Shown here one piece after another: positions 8,752 to 17,364 of a stretch of 64,000 nt of DNA. The first letter of the stretch is position 1. Each line of letters opens with the position of its first letter. The DNA lies in assembly GCF_007991635.1 (NCBI RefSeq), contig NZ_BJYS01000029.1:1-64000 (forward strand). Reading direction: 5' to 3'. The position numbers were made by a program, and so were the translations under genes. A model generated the notes under the pieces. That model was not told where the DNA came from. It ran no database searches and saw only the letters and a list, made by a program, of their open reading frames with translations. The DNA is from Adhaeribacter aerolatus (lineage in GTDB: Bacteria; Bacteroidota; Bacteroidia; Cytophagales; Hymenobacteraceae).

Positions 8752-9711
8752 ATGGCTGCATCGCCCATGCAAACCGCAATACCCCAACCGCCCAAATGGC
8801 AGATTTACCTGGCATTTGCCGCTATTTATGTTATTTGGGGTTCTACTTACCTGGGTATCCGGTTTACGAACGAATCTATCCCGCCGTTTTTAATGTCGGG
8901 TATGCGGTTTGTAATTGCCGGTTCTTGTTTGTATTTGTATGCCCGAATTGTAAATAAAGCCCCCGCTCCTACCTGGCCCAACATAAAAGCAGCAGCCATG
9001 GTGGGTTTTCTGCTGATATTAATTGGTAACGGCGGGGTGGCCTACGCCGAGTTAACCATTCCGTCGAGTATTGCGGCCTTACTCATTGCTACCTCTCCGG
9101 TTTGGTTTGTGTTACTGGGCTGGCTGTTCTTTGGTAATGCCCGGCCTAATAGCAAAGTAATAAGTGGTTTGGTTTTAGGGTTAGCCGGTATGGTGGTACT
9201 AATTGGCCCGGGCCAGTTAACCGGTCATGCCTTAGATATGCTTGGTCTTGGCATAATTGTTTTCAGTACTATTGGCTGGACGGTTGGGTCTTTGTATTCG
9301 TCGGTTTCTAAAACACTGGCTCCGCCGCTTATCCATACGGCTTTGCAAATGCTTGCCGGCGGTATTTTCTTGCTTTTAATGGCTACGCTGCGCGGCGAAG
9401 TAGCTAACTTTCACGTGGAACAAGTATCGCTGAAGAGTTGGCTGGCTTTTGGCTACCTCATTGTTTTTGGCTCCTTGGTGGGCTTCAATGCTTACAGTTG
9501 GCTTATCCGGGTGGTGCCGCCCAGTCAGGCCTCTACTTACGCGTATGTTAATCCGCTGGTAGCCGTAATTTTAGGCTGGCTGTTTGGCGGCGAAGCCATT
9601 ACCTGGCAGATGCTGCTAGCCGGTGCTTTTATTTTACCCGGCGTTATTCTGATTTTACGAGCTAAAGCCAAGAATCCAAAGCCGGAGGTTGTGCCGGAAG
9701 AAGTTACATAA
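8752..9711 (+). CDS. EamA/DMT family exporter, YedA-like
   Basis: A 319-residue inner-membrane transporter of the drug/metabolite transporter superfamily, with ten predicted helices built as two EamA repeats (about 16-150 and 165-305). The opening IYVIWGSTYLGIRF and the PPFLMSGMRFVIAG stretch are characteristic of the YedA/RhaT-like exporter group. The second repeat contains RVVPPSQASTYAYVNPLVAV, the family's conserved helix-loop. Members export amino acids, metabolites or drugs; no substrate can be inferred. The gene appears monocistronic, followed by a 635-base spacer containing two inverted copies of the dispersed repeat. Confidence 0.9.
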   Translation: MAASPMQTAIPQPPKWQIYLAFAAIYVIWGSTYLGIRFTNESIPPFLMSGMRFVIAGSCLYLYARIVNKAPAPTWPNIKAAAMVGFLLILIGNGGVAYAELTIPSSIAALLIATSPVWFVLLGWLFFGNARPNSKVISGLVLGLAGMVVLIGPGQLTGHALDMLGLGIIVFSTIGWTVGSLYSSVSKTLAPPLIHTALQMLAGGIFLLLMATLRGEVANFHVEQVSLKSWLAFGYLIVFGSLVGFNAYSWLIRVVPPSQASTYAYVNPLVAVILGWLFGGEAITWQMLLAGAFILPGVILILRAKAKNPKPEVVPEEVT

Positions 9712-9770
9712 TTAAATTAGAGGCAATATTCATTTAAAACTATTGCGTTATTTGAGACTATTGCGGAAGT

Positions 9771-9964
9771 TTTCTTTTGAAAGATTTCATCTTTCAATGC
9801 ACAAGTGCTAACTGACTTTAAAGGTCTAAGTAGCCTCATGGCCGGCGGGCCCCGTCAATGGGCTTCGGACTGTCTAATATCCCTTTGCTCGTACCTCGCA
9901 ATGCTGCGCACCGGAATCTTAGAAGGCCCTCATCCCACAGACTAGCATTAAGTCTTTGTAGCTA
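9771..9964 (+). repeat. dispersed repeat of about 200 bp, copy 2 of 3
   Basis: Same orientation as copy 1. It begins TTTTCTTTTGAAAGATTTCA, keeps ATCTTTCAATGCACAAGTGC, CCCTTTGCTCGTACCTCGCA, ATGCTGCGCACCGGAA and AGAAGGCCCTCATC, and ends near GTAGCTAAGG. It is more diverged in the middle than copies 1 and 3. It faces copy 3 across about 150 bases, so the pair could fold into a long imperfect hairpin. Confidence 0.8.
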
Positions 9965-10116
9965 AGGTTTAAAGTATTTTAGCGAATTCTAATGGATTAT
10001 ATTTAGTGAATTTAAAATCAATCCTTTGAATTTAGTTTGGGTTAAAGTCTTTTCTAAATTAGTCCTTTCAGAAAAATTAAGGAATTAGTAAAACAAGTAT
10101 CATTCAGAAAAGCGGT

Positions 10117-10318
10117 AGCTACGAAGCAAACTACACTAGTTTGGGCGATGAGGGCCTTTCAGGTTTCCGGTGTCGAGGTACGAGGCATTCCGACGAAGGA
10201 GGAAAGGAAAGATGAGCAGCCCGAATGACCAAACGGGGCCGCGCGGCCTGGAGCAAACTTAGGCTTTAAAATGAAGTTAGCACCTGCGACTTGAAAGATG
10301 AAATCTTTCAAAAGAAAA
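10117..10318 (-). repeat. dispersed repeat of about 200 bp, copy 3 of 3 (inverted)
   Basis: Read on the minus strand, this copy matches copy 1 closely: TTTTGAAAGATTTCATCTTTC, TAAGTTTGCTCCAGGCCGCG, CCCCGTTTGGTCATTCGGGC, TGCTCATCTTTCCTTTC and CACCGGAAACCTGAAAGGCC. A segment around 10172-10205 differs, with an added purine-rich stretch near CGACGAAGGAGGAAAGG. It lies 29 bases beyond the pyrophosphatase stop codon, so it may be transcribed as that gene's 3' region. Confidence 0.8.
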
Positions 10319-10346
10319 CCAGCTTATCCAAAGAAAACAATCATTC

Positions 10347-10898
10347 TTACCCTCCTTCTTTCTGCATTTTCTGAAATAACTTACCTCCGGCGGCTACCAG
10401 CGCCTGGGCTCGTTTCGCCCCGAAGCGCCCTACCACTTCAAAGTCGAAGCCTTTAATAGCATTGTATGATTTAAAAAAATGCTCAATCTCGGTGAGTAAA
10501 TGCTTATCTATATCTTTAATATCCTGCAAAGACTGGTGCGTGCGCGAAATACTGGAAACAGCGAGTAACCGGTCGTTCCGGACAGTGTTGCCATGCTCGG
10601 TTTGCTCCGCCGCAATAACGCCAATTAACCGGGCCGGTACCAAAACGCCGGGGTAAGCCGGTTCATCCATCAGCAGCAGCACATCCAACGGGTCGCCGTC
10701 TTCGCCATGGGTACCCGGTAAAAAGCCAAAATCGAACGGGAAACTGGCTCCGGCAGGCAATACGCCTTTCAGCCGGTATAATTGCAGGTGCTCGTCGTAA
10801 GTATATTTATTCCGGCTACCCTTAGGGGTTTCAATTATTACATTGTAAGCTCCACTTTCTGCATCTAGAAAAGGTAAATTTTGTACAACAGTAGCCAT
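10347..10898 (-). CDS. ppa: inorganic pyrophosphatase, family I
   Basis: A 183-residue soluble inorganic pyrophosphatase that hydrolyses PPi to two phosphates and pulls biosynthetic reactions forward. The family I signature DGDPLDVL, with its metal-binding aspartates, is at 67-74. The substrate/metal region ETPKGSRNKYTYDE (23-36) and FPFDFGFLPGT (53-63) are also present. The length is typical of bacterial hexameric PPases. The start codon is supported by the family N-terminus. The gene is transcribed alone; its downstream side runs straight into copy 3 of the dispersed repeat. Confidence 0.95.
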   Translation of the reverse strand: MATVVQNLPFLDAESGAYNVIIETPKGSRNKYTYDEHLQLYRLKGVLPAGASFPFDFGFLPGTHGEDGDPLDVLLLMDEPAYPGVLVPARLIGVIAAEQTEHGNTVRNDRLLAVSSISRTHQSLQDIKDIDKHLLTEIEHFFKSYNAIKGFDFEVVGRFGAKRAQALVAAGGKLFQKMQKEGG

Positions 10899-11135
10899 AT
10901 TTCGGTAGCTTAATTTTAATGTTTACAATTTAGCTTCGCCGCCCAAAAGAATATTCCTTATCTCGCAGCCAATTGCCTGGAAATTTACTTTAACGATAAC
11001 AAATAAAAGTTATGTTACAGCGGCTAGAGAAATGTTTTAATGGGTTGGATAATAACAGAGACAGTTAGTTTATTTTCTGCGGAACGATATAGGTGTGTGG
11101 GGCGTACAACCCAGAAACCCTTAACCCTAAATAAC

Positions 11136-12152
11136 ATGAACGATCAACAACGCAGAAATACGTGGATTGCCCTGGCTGGAGCCGGTGCTTTCCTGGGTTA
11201 CCAGGTACTCACCAGTCAACGCAACAGCTATAACTTTAAAGACAAAGTAGTAATAATAACCGGTGGCTCGCGTGGGTTGGGATTGGTGCTGGCCCGGCGT
11301 TTTGCCAAAGAAGGTGCGCGCCTGGCCATTTGTGCCCGCGATGCCGAAGAACTGGAAATTGCCCGCCAGGAATTAAGCGGCAGCGGTACCGAGGTGCTGG
11401 CGTTGCCGTGCGATGTGCGACACGAAGACGAAGTAAACAACTTTGTACAACAAGTAGAAGCGCACTTTGGCCGCATAGATGTATTGGTAAATAATGCCGG
11501 TGTTATTCAGGCGGGGCCGCTGGAAAACCAAACGTTGGCTGATTTCCGTGAAGCCATGGATACGCACTACTGGGGGCCGCTCTATATGACTTTGGCCGTA
11601 TTACCGGGCATGAAAAAACGGAAGGAAGGACGCATTGTGAATATCGCCTCAATTGGGGGTAAAGTAAGTGTGCCGCATATGATCCCTTACAGCGGCAGCA
11701 AATTTGCCTTAGTAGGTTTATCGGAAGGGTTACGGGCCGAGTTGAGCGATTATAATATTCCGGTTACTACCATAAACCCCTGGTTAATGCGGACCGGCAG
11801 TGTAGGACATGCAATTGTAAAAGGAAAACACGAAGAAGAATATGCCTGGTTTGCTACCATTGGCGCTTTCCCGCTTATTTCGATGAGTGCCGAAAAGTCG
11901 GCGAAGAAGATTGTAAGGGCCTGCCGGCGCGGCGATGCCGAACTAACGCTGAGTGTTTACGGGAAGTTAGCGAAACTGGTACACGGCATCTCACCGGGCT
12001 TTATGACTGAATATTTCGCTTTGATGGATAAAATATTGCCTGACCCAGGTAGCACCAACGAGCGGGCCACCGGCGAAGAAAGCAAATCAGACAAAGTGCC
12101 CGGTTGGGCTCAGGCCATTCACGATAATGCCGCCGAACGGAATAATGAATAA
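11136..12152 (+). CDS. membrane-anchored short-chain dehydrogenase/reductase
   Basis: A classical SDR of about 338 residues. The cofactor motif TGGSRGLG is at 42-49, NNAG at 119-122, and the catalytic Ser172, Tyr185 and Lys189 (YSGSK) are all present. A short hydrophobic helix at about 10-25 (WIALAGAGAFLGYQVL) precedes the Rossmann fold and probably tethers it to the inner membrane. The frame is open to an ATG at 11040. I chose 11136 because the extra 32 residues look non-coding and the chosen start gives a natural anchor. The C-terminus (from about 280) is a variable extension seen in the DltE-like SDR group. Substrate unknown. Confidence 0.88.
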   Translation: MNDQQRRNTWIALAGAGAFLGYQVLTSQRNSYNFKDKVVIITGGSRGLGLVLARRFAKEGARLAICARDAEELEIARQELSGSGTEVLALPCDVRHEDEVNNFVQQVEAHFGRIDVLVNNAGVIQAGPLENQTLADFREAMDTHYWGPLYMTLAVLPGMKKRKEGRIVNIASIGGKVSVPHMIPYSGSKFALVGLSEGLRAELSDYNIPVTTINPWLMRTGSVGHAIVKGKHEEEYAWFATIGAFPLISMSAEKSAKKIVRACRRGDAELTLSVYGKLAKLVHGISPGFMTEYFALMDKILPDPGSTNERATGEESKSDKVPGWAQAIHDNAAERNNE

Positions 12153-12199
12153 GAATAGTTTTGCAAGGCACTTAAATATTGTTTTACGTACCGGCCGCT

Positions 12200-12517
12200 T
12201 TAATTAAAAGCCAGTACCAGCATTATTAATAAACCCAACCACGAAAGCCAGAAATAACGCATTATGCGGGGTTTATTTTTTCGTGGCAAGGCCGAAGTAA
12301 GCAACAGCATGGTACCAATAACAATAGCGGCATACAGCAGCACAAAGTATACAAAGCTATTCCAGTTCTGTACAATAACAGACTGGCTTTCATCCGGGTT
12401 CTTTTCTACCTGGTCGAAGAGCAGGTACGATAAAATTGAGTAAACCAGAACTTCGAAGCCAATAAAATAAATAAAGGCCAATATTTTATCGGATAGGCTG
12501 GAAGTTGCTTTCGTCAT
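12200..12517 (-). CDS. small integral membrane protein, unknown function
   Basis: A 105-residue protein with three predicted helices (about 10-32, 48-70 and 83-103) and a polar linker between the first two (FDQVEKNPDESQS). I recognise no family or catalytic motif. It converges on the SDR gene, whose stop codon is 47 bases away, and no intervening terminator is obvious. The start codon follows a pyrimidine-rich upstream stretch without a Shine-Dalgarno site, as is usual here. Confidence 0.7.
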   Translation of the reverse strand: MTKATSSLSDKILAFIYFIGFEVLVYSILSYLLFDQVEKNPDESQSVIVQNWNSFVYFVLLYAAIVIGTMLLLTSALPRKNKPRIMRYFWLSWLGLLIMLVLAFN

Positions 12518-12606
12518 TTTGTTTTGCGGGCCGGCATATACCCGGTGGCAAATTACAGCTTTCTCGGTATAAATTTATTAACAGCCGAGGTTGGTATTAG
12601 TTGTAA

Positions 12607-12644
12607 AAAAGAGAAGCCTGTTTTTTACAGGCTTCTCTTTTTTG
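12607..12644. terminator. bidirectional terminator
   Basis: A 14-bp stem, AAAAGAGAAGCCTG with CAGGCTTCTCTTTT, with a T-rich loop and T-runs in both directions. It ends the minus-strand gene at 12664-13032. Confidence 0.8.
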
Positions 12645-12663
12645 TTTAAAAATTTAGCAGTTA

Positions 12664-13032
12664 TTACAAAACGCCGTTTGCTGTTCCGGCAGGATTGGTG
12701 GTTTGCCGTAGTTGCGCATAAGTTGTATGCACATTGGTATGCAATACTTTTAAAATTGACTGATCATAGGTCTTTTCGATTTGTGCCAGCCGGGAAGCTA
12801 ATGCACTGCTATCGGTAGTCAACTCGGCTTGGGCCGTGTACAAATCTACCAGGCGCTGCTTATTTAATTTTTTGATTTGAATATACTCGTACTCGTTAAA
12901 GTTAAGCGATTTTTCCATTGTCCGGGTTTGGGCAGTTGCTTCGGTATCTATGGCTTGTGGTGTTCTGTCAGCCGCCATCGTGCCGAGATTAAACGAAAAT
13001 ACAAGAGCCAAGACTGTAAATATTTTTTTCAT
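12664..13032 (-). CDS. small exported protein, unknown function
   Basis: A 122-residue protein with a clean signal peptide (MKKIFTVLALVFSFNLGTMA, cleavage after AADR-like context near residue 21). The mature part of about 100 residues is helical and polar, with regularly spaced Leu and Ile and charged residues (QIKKLNKQRLVDLYTAQAEL), suggesting a small helical bundle or coiled coil. Short periplasmic proteins of this type are frequent in Cytophagales; I do not recognise a named family. A good TTG-N18-TAnnTTTG promoter lies 40 bases upstream and a strong terminator follows, so it is a one-gene unit. Confidence 0.78.
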   Translation of the reverse strand: MKKIFTVLALVFSFNLGTMAADRTPQAIDTEATAQTRTMEKSLNFNEYEYIQIKKLNKQRLVDLYTAQAELTTDSSALASRLAQIEKTYDQSILKVLHTNVHTTYAQLRQTTNPAGTANGVL

Positions 13033-13070
13033 GTTTATGCAGTAAGTTTGGGTTTTTTAATTGGTTTACT

Positions 13071-13099
13071 CAAAAGTAGTATGGCTAACGCAATGGCAA
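13071..13099 (-). promoter_or_regulatory. Bacteroidota-type promoter for the 122-residue exported protein
   Basis: On the minus strand TTG (13099-13097), an 18-base spacer and TACTTTTG (13078-13071) match the Bacteroidota -33/-7 pattern. The predicted leader would be about 35 bases. Confidence 0.5.
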
Positions 13100-13355
13100 G
13101 AGAATATTCGTTAAAGCTAAAGTTTTACAGGTTAAACCGCATACAACACACGCCAGGCTGATTTTAACCCCATTTTGTTGATTTATTTAAAGAGTGGCTA
13201 AATACGATTCTGAGGGATTCGTTAGGCTCAGGAAAGGTTGGTAAAAGATATTTTTATTTCATCAAACTGTCTAAAATTTCAAAACTATCAAGCTTGTGGG
13301 AAATAAATGCCGGTTTTGCGTATAGCCCAGAAACAACAATTTATTAAAGCTATAG

Positions 13356-13817
13356 ATGCAGGCTATTATTTTCTGCGGCATACAGGCCACCGGTAAAACC
13401 ACTTTTTACAAAGAAAATTTCCTGCAATCGCACGTGCGCATCAGTCTGGATTTACTGCGTACCCGCCATCGCGAGAATATATTCTTAGAAGCCTGCCTGC
13501 AAACCCGCCAACGTTTTGTAGTGGATAATACCAACCCTACTGCCCTAGAAAGAGCAAAATATATTCAACTGGCCCAAGCAGCCGGTTACGAAATTGTCGG
13601 GTATTATTTTAAATCGAATGTGCAGGAGGCCGTGGTCCGGAATATGGAAAGAACCGGGAAAGCCCGGGTGCCGGAGGTGGGTATTTTTGGTACCCGTAAA
13701 CGCCTGGAAGTTCCCTCCTACGCCGAGGGCTTTAATGCTCTGTTTTATGTGCAAGCACTTGGTGCTGGCGCCTTTAATTTAAGAACTTGGGAAGAAAATA
13801 ATAACTCTGGATCATAA
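13356..13817 (+). CDS. P-loop kinase, polynucleotide-kinase-like AAA protein
   Basis: A 153-residue single-domain P-loop protein. Walker A is GIQATGKT at 8-15. The acidic SLDLLR (30-35) fits the Asp that activates the acceptor hydroxyl in the T4 polynucleotide kinase/Zeta-like group. VVDNTNPT at 55-62 is the strand motif typical of that group, and the C-terminal RNMERTGKARVPE contains the lid arginines. Proteins like this phosphorylate nucleic-acid ends or small molecules; with no HD or phosphatase domain attached, the substrate is open. The gene has a 323-base AT-rich spacer upstream in which nothing else was recognised. Confidence 0.8.
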   Translation: MQAIIFCGIQATGKTTFYKENFLQSHVRISLDLLRTRHRENIFLEACLQTRQRFVVDNTNPTALERAKYIQLAQAAGYEIVGYYFKSNVQEAVVRNMERTGKARVPEVGIFGTRKRLEVPSYAEGFNALFYVQALGAGAFNLRTWEENNNSGS

Positions 13818-13846
13818 AAAAGCCTGGCGTTTTGTACCACCAGGCT
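13815..13846 (-). terminator. terminator of the peptidase/propeller/barrel gene
   Basis: AGCCTGG and CCAGGCT pair across a 12-base loop. On the minus strand the stem is followed by six Ts, giving a proper terminator 100 bases past the stop of the minus-strand gene at 13946. Confidence 0.6.
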
Positions 13847-13945
13847 TATATAGGTATGAAAACAGGAAGTTCTTTACCGATATTTACATAAATATATAAG
13901 GTATATTATATTATAAAAACTTTATATATATTTTATTTTTAAAAT

Positions 13946-16900
13946 TTAGAAACCACCACCCGACAGGAAGAACCCAAAGTTTGGCTGGAACCCGTTTCGT
14001 TGCAACGGAATAGCGTAATACGGTTCTACAATTATGTAACCAAACAAGTTAATCCGCAACGAAGCGCCGGTGCTGTAAACCGGGAAATGCATATTGCGGT
14101 TAGCTGTTTTAGCACTCATGCTTACCTCGTCGCCTTTGCTCCAGGCTAAACCACCATCGGCAAAAAATACCAGGTCCGAGAACAAAAAGCCCGATTTAAT
14201 CAGTGATAACCGCTCTGGTCCGGAAAAAGGCAAACGTACTTCGGCATTGGCTACGGCCAACCGGCTACCTATAACCTGGTTAATGCTTAAGCTATTTTCA
14301 TCGGGAGTCATATCGCCCCGGAAAGAAGCGTTGTTGTAGCCGCGTACAAAATATTCGTTACCCAAATACAACGGGAACATGCGCTCGGCATCCCCGCCGT
14401 AACGGCCGTAGTGCATGGCTCTCAATGCAAACCCAACCGGCCGGGTAAACCAATATTTGCGGTAATCGGCCAAAATGGTGTTATAGTTGATACCGCCGTA
14501 AGTACGGCCAATATCGAACCGGAACCGGTGGCCGTTGAGCGGCGAGGTAACGCCGGAAGTAGAATTATCGCCGACAAAAGCAATATTAGTCTGGCCTAAG
14601 TTAAAGCCGGGGGCCGATTCTCCCTTTTCCCGGTCTTCCCCGACATACCGGCCCAAGGCATCGTAATACGTGTTGTAAATATCCACGCGGTTGCTGTAGC
14701 GGGCAAAACTGGTACTAACCTCGAAACGTTTGGTCTGCGAAAAAGCATAAGAACCAAAAAGAGCTACCTGGTCCTGGAACATCCGCTGCAACACCAATCC
14801 GGAGTTTAAAACCTCCATTTGCCCATCGCCTACCTTAATCGTGTCCTGGGCATAAAAAGCGCCGCCGTATACGTACGGAATGTGGCCAATGCTGGCACCC
14901 CATTTAAATTTCCTTTTCTGATTCAGATAAGCCACTTGTCCGGCCAAATCATAAATTTCACCGTTGAGCTGCACCGCGCCCATTACCTGGTGGTTGTTCA
15001 GGATATCGGTAAACAAGGTTGCAACGCCACCGGCTGCTACTGGGCCCTGACCCCGGTAAGTTGCCGTACCGCCACCAGCCGAACCACCAATGTAAGACAG
15101 CTCAAATTTAGGGTCGTAAGCGCGGGTAGTAAACGCCGTAGAATCGGCTAGTTTGTTGCGGGCCTGGGTACGAATATTATTACCCACCAAGTCGTTCACT
15201 AATTTATCTGCGGGCGGTAAAGTAGCTGCCGCTAAGTTTACCTGATTAGCAGCTACCGGCTGCCGGGTAAACTGGTTTACATTCGCCCCATATACATTGT
15301 ACTGCCGGTTGCGCAGCACGTTATAAACCATTTGTCCGGTTTGGGTAGAAACGCTTAACGCCGGTGAGAAAGCGGTAATACCGCTGATACCGGTAAAGTA
15401 ATTGGTAAGCCGGTAAACTTGCTTTTCAGCCAGGTTATACTCGTATAGGTTGCGCAGACCATCGGCGTTGGACAAGAAATAGATGCGGTCGTTATCCGGG
15501 CCGAACTGCGGGTTTAAGTTATCGGCACCCGAAAAAACATCCAAAACATTAACTTGGCGGGTAGCTAAATTCAGGGTAGATAAACGGTAAGCGCTGTAAC
15601 CGCCCAGGTTAATCCGCTCGGCCCCGCCCCTATCAGAAGCAAAAACTATCTGTCGGCCATCCGCCGACCAGGCCGGCTGCAGGTCCGAATGGGCATCGTT
15701 GGTTAAATTTTCTACTTTTTTGGTGTTCAGGTCATACAAATACAAATCACTGCGGCCTTCTACCAAACCCGAGATCAGGATAGAGCGACCATCTGGCGAC
15801 CAGGCGGCATTGTTAATATATTCTACACCGGGTATTTCTATTTCGCGCACGGTACGGCCCCGCGCTATGTCCAACACCAATAAATTGGTTCGCCCTTTCG
15901 AGAAAATAATAGACGCAAACTGCTTGCTGTCCGGCGACCAGGTACCGGCGGCTTCCAAAAAGCTAATTTCATCAATATGTGAGCGCTGGAAATTATTCGA
16001 AATGCGCTTGATTATTTTACCGGTTTGGGCATCGGCAATATACAGGTCGGTAGAAATAACATTCCTCTCCGAAATAAAAGCCACGTATTTGCCATCCGGA
16101 CTTAGCGCTGGCGATACGTTCATTTGGCCGCCGTTCTTTTCCGAAATTAAACGCTTGCCCACTACGGCAGTGGTATCTTTCATGAAGGGCGTATAATAAT
16201 CAGTTAAGGCATTTTTCCAGGCCCGGGAAATTCCTTTATCATCGGAACCCAACGTTAATAGCATGCCTCTGGTAACTCCGTATTTGCCCGTGGCCCGGAA
16301 CAACGGGGAGATAATATTATCGCCGTACAAGCCCGCAATGTAAGCCCACAAAGCTTGTCCGTACCGGTACGGGAAGTACAAATGCTGCTTGCGGTACAGG
16401 TCATCTACACTTGGAATATCTTTGTTCAGCACGGCATCGCGCATCCAAATAGCCGTATGGGCATCTACCCGGCCAATCGACATGTATTCGGCCAAACCCT
16501 CAACCATCCAGAGCGGAATATTATTCAGGTTGTTGGCGCTGGTAGAGTCGTTGTTCAATAGCATATCATACTGGAAGGCGTGTACCAGTTCGTGGCCCAG
16601 TACGTGGTCGGTTTGCTGGTTAGAAGCCGTAAGCGGCATAATAACCCGGTTGCGCAAGCCCTCGGTAACCCCACCGGTACCGGTGCCCAGTAAGCCCGAA
16701 ATAACCGTAGTTTGCTGGAAATCGGCGTGGTGGTTATAAAATATTAAGGGGTTTTGCTGTTTAAACCGGTGCCCTAATATTTTGCTATGCCAGGTATACC
16801 AGCGCTCACTGGCCTGACCTAGTTCGTTGGGTACGTTTTTGTTTCTTAAATAATGATAAATTTCGAAGTGCGGCGTTTCTAATACTTCAAAATTTAGTTT

Positions 16901-17029
16901 TTTGTATTGCGCTTTGTTCCGGCCAAAATATTGCCCGAAGGCCACCGGAGCAGAAACTCCTACGGCCAGCAACACTAAATAAAGCCTGCGCACCACCAGG
17001 GTAAAATATCGCTTTTTCATCTTCTTCAA
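13946..17029 (-). CDS. fusion: gluzincin-like metallopeptidase + PD40 beta-propeller + Omp85-type barrel
   Basis: A 1027-residue exported protein with three parts. After a signal peptide (about 1-32), residues 45-285 form a peptidase-MA-like domain with HELVH at 146-150 and the downstream glutamate in EGLAEYMS (178), a complete zinc site. Residues about 290-600 hold several TolB/PD40 propeller blades (SPDGKYVAF, SPDSKQFAS, SPDGRSILIS, SADGRQIVFASDRG, GPDNDRIYFLS). From about 640 to the end lies a 16-strand-type surface-antigen (Omp85/BamA C-terminal) barrel ending in an aromatic residue, with RFDIGRTYGG and YFVRGYNNASFRGDM typical of the family. The protein probably sits in the outer membrane with the propeller and peptidase in the periplasm. 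Processing of barrel substrates is inference only. Confidence 0.88.
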   Translation of the reverse strand: MKKMKKRYFTLVVRRLYLVLLAVGVSAPVAFGQYFGRNKAQYKKLNFEVLETPHFEIYHYLRNKNVPNELGQASERWYTWHSKILGHRFKQQNPLIFYNHHADFQQTTVISGLLGTGTGGVTEGLRNRVIMPLTASNQQTDHVLGHELVHAFQYDMLLNNDSTSANNLNNIPLWMVEGLAEYMSIGRVDAHTAIWMRDAVLNKDIPSVDDLYRKQHLYFPYRYGQALWAYIAGLYGDNIISPLFRATGKYGVTRGMLLTLGSDDKGISRAWKNALTDYYTPFMKDTTAVVGKRLISEKNGGQMNVSPALSPDGKYVAFISERNVISTDLYIADAQTGKIIKRISNNFQRSHIDEISFLEAAGTWSPDSKQFASIIFSKGRTNLLVLDIARGRTVREIEIPGVEYINNAAWSPDGRSILISGLVEGRSDLYLYDLNTKKVENLTNDAHSDLQPAWSADGRQIVFASDRGGAERINLGGYSAYRLSTLNLATRQVNVLDVFSGADNLNPQFGPDNDRIYFLSNADGLRNLYEYNLAEKQVYRLTNYFTGISGITAFSPALSVSTQTGQMVYNVLRNRQYNVYGANVNQFTRQPVAANQVNLAAATLPPADKLVNDLVGNNIRTQARNKLADSTAFTTRAYDPKFELSYIGGSAGGGTATYRGQGPVAAGGVATLFTDILNNHQVMGAVQLNGEIYDLAGQVAYLNQKRKFKWGASIGHIPYVYGGAFYAQDTIKVGDGQMEVLNSGLVLQRMFQDQVALFGSYAFSQTKRFEVSTSFARYSNRVDIYNTYYDALGRYVGEDREKGESAPGFNLGQTNIAFVGDNSTSGVTSPLNGHRFRFDIGRTYGGINYNTILADYRKYWFTRPVGFALRAMHYGRYGGDAERMFPLYLGNEYFVRGYNNASFRGDMTPDENSLSINQVIGSRLAVANAEVRLPFSGPERLSLIKSGFLFSDLVFFADGGLAWSKGDEVSMSAKTANRNMHFPVYSTGASLRINLFGYIIVEPYYAIPLQRNGFQPNFGFFLSGGGF

Positions 17030-17364
17030 TATCTAATTAGTGCCTTAAAATTTACGTTTTTTAGGTGTTTTTGATTCTTTTGGATTTAGGATTTTATAAA
17101 TAGTTAAATATTCAACCTGGTTTATAATATTAGTTAAATAGACTGAACAGAAGGGTATTATAATCCTTTTCGGCTTTGGAGTTAAGCTGAGTGAATTAGG
17201 ATTATACATTTAAATAACGCGGTTGCTCTTAGATTATTATATAGTATGCAAGCCTAATAAATAATCAAATAAAATCATTTACTTGCAGGTGCCATATATC
17301 GGAAATGAACTGCTTATTAAGCTGTAGGAGAATTATGCAAAAATTAGACCAGAGAGACTGAAAC
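17030..17364. other. AT-rich intergenic spacer, nothing recognised
   Basis: A 335-base spacer upstream of the large barrel fusion and downstream of the DUF72 gene. It has frequent stops in all frames and no terminator, repeat or RNA-like structure that I could see. It should contain the promoter of the barrel fusion. Confidence 0.45.

Noticed and set aside
9771-10318. Facing repeat copies as the two ends of an insertion sequence
   Set aside because: The interval between them is only about 150 bases with no ORF, and the same repeat occurs singly at 5711, so a dispersed repeat family fits better.
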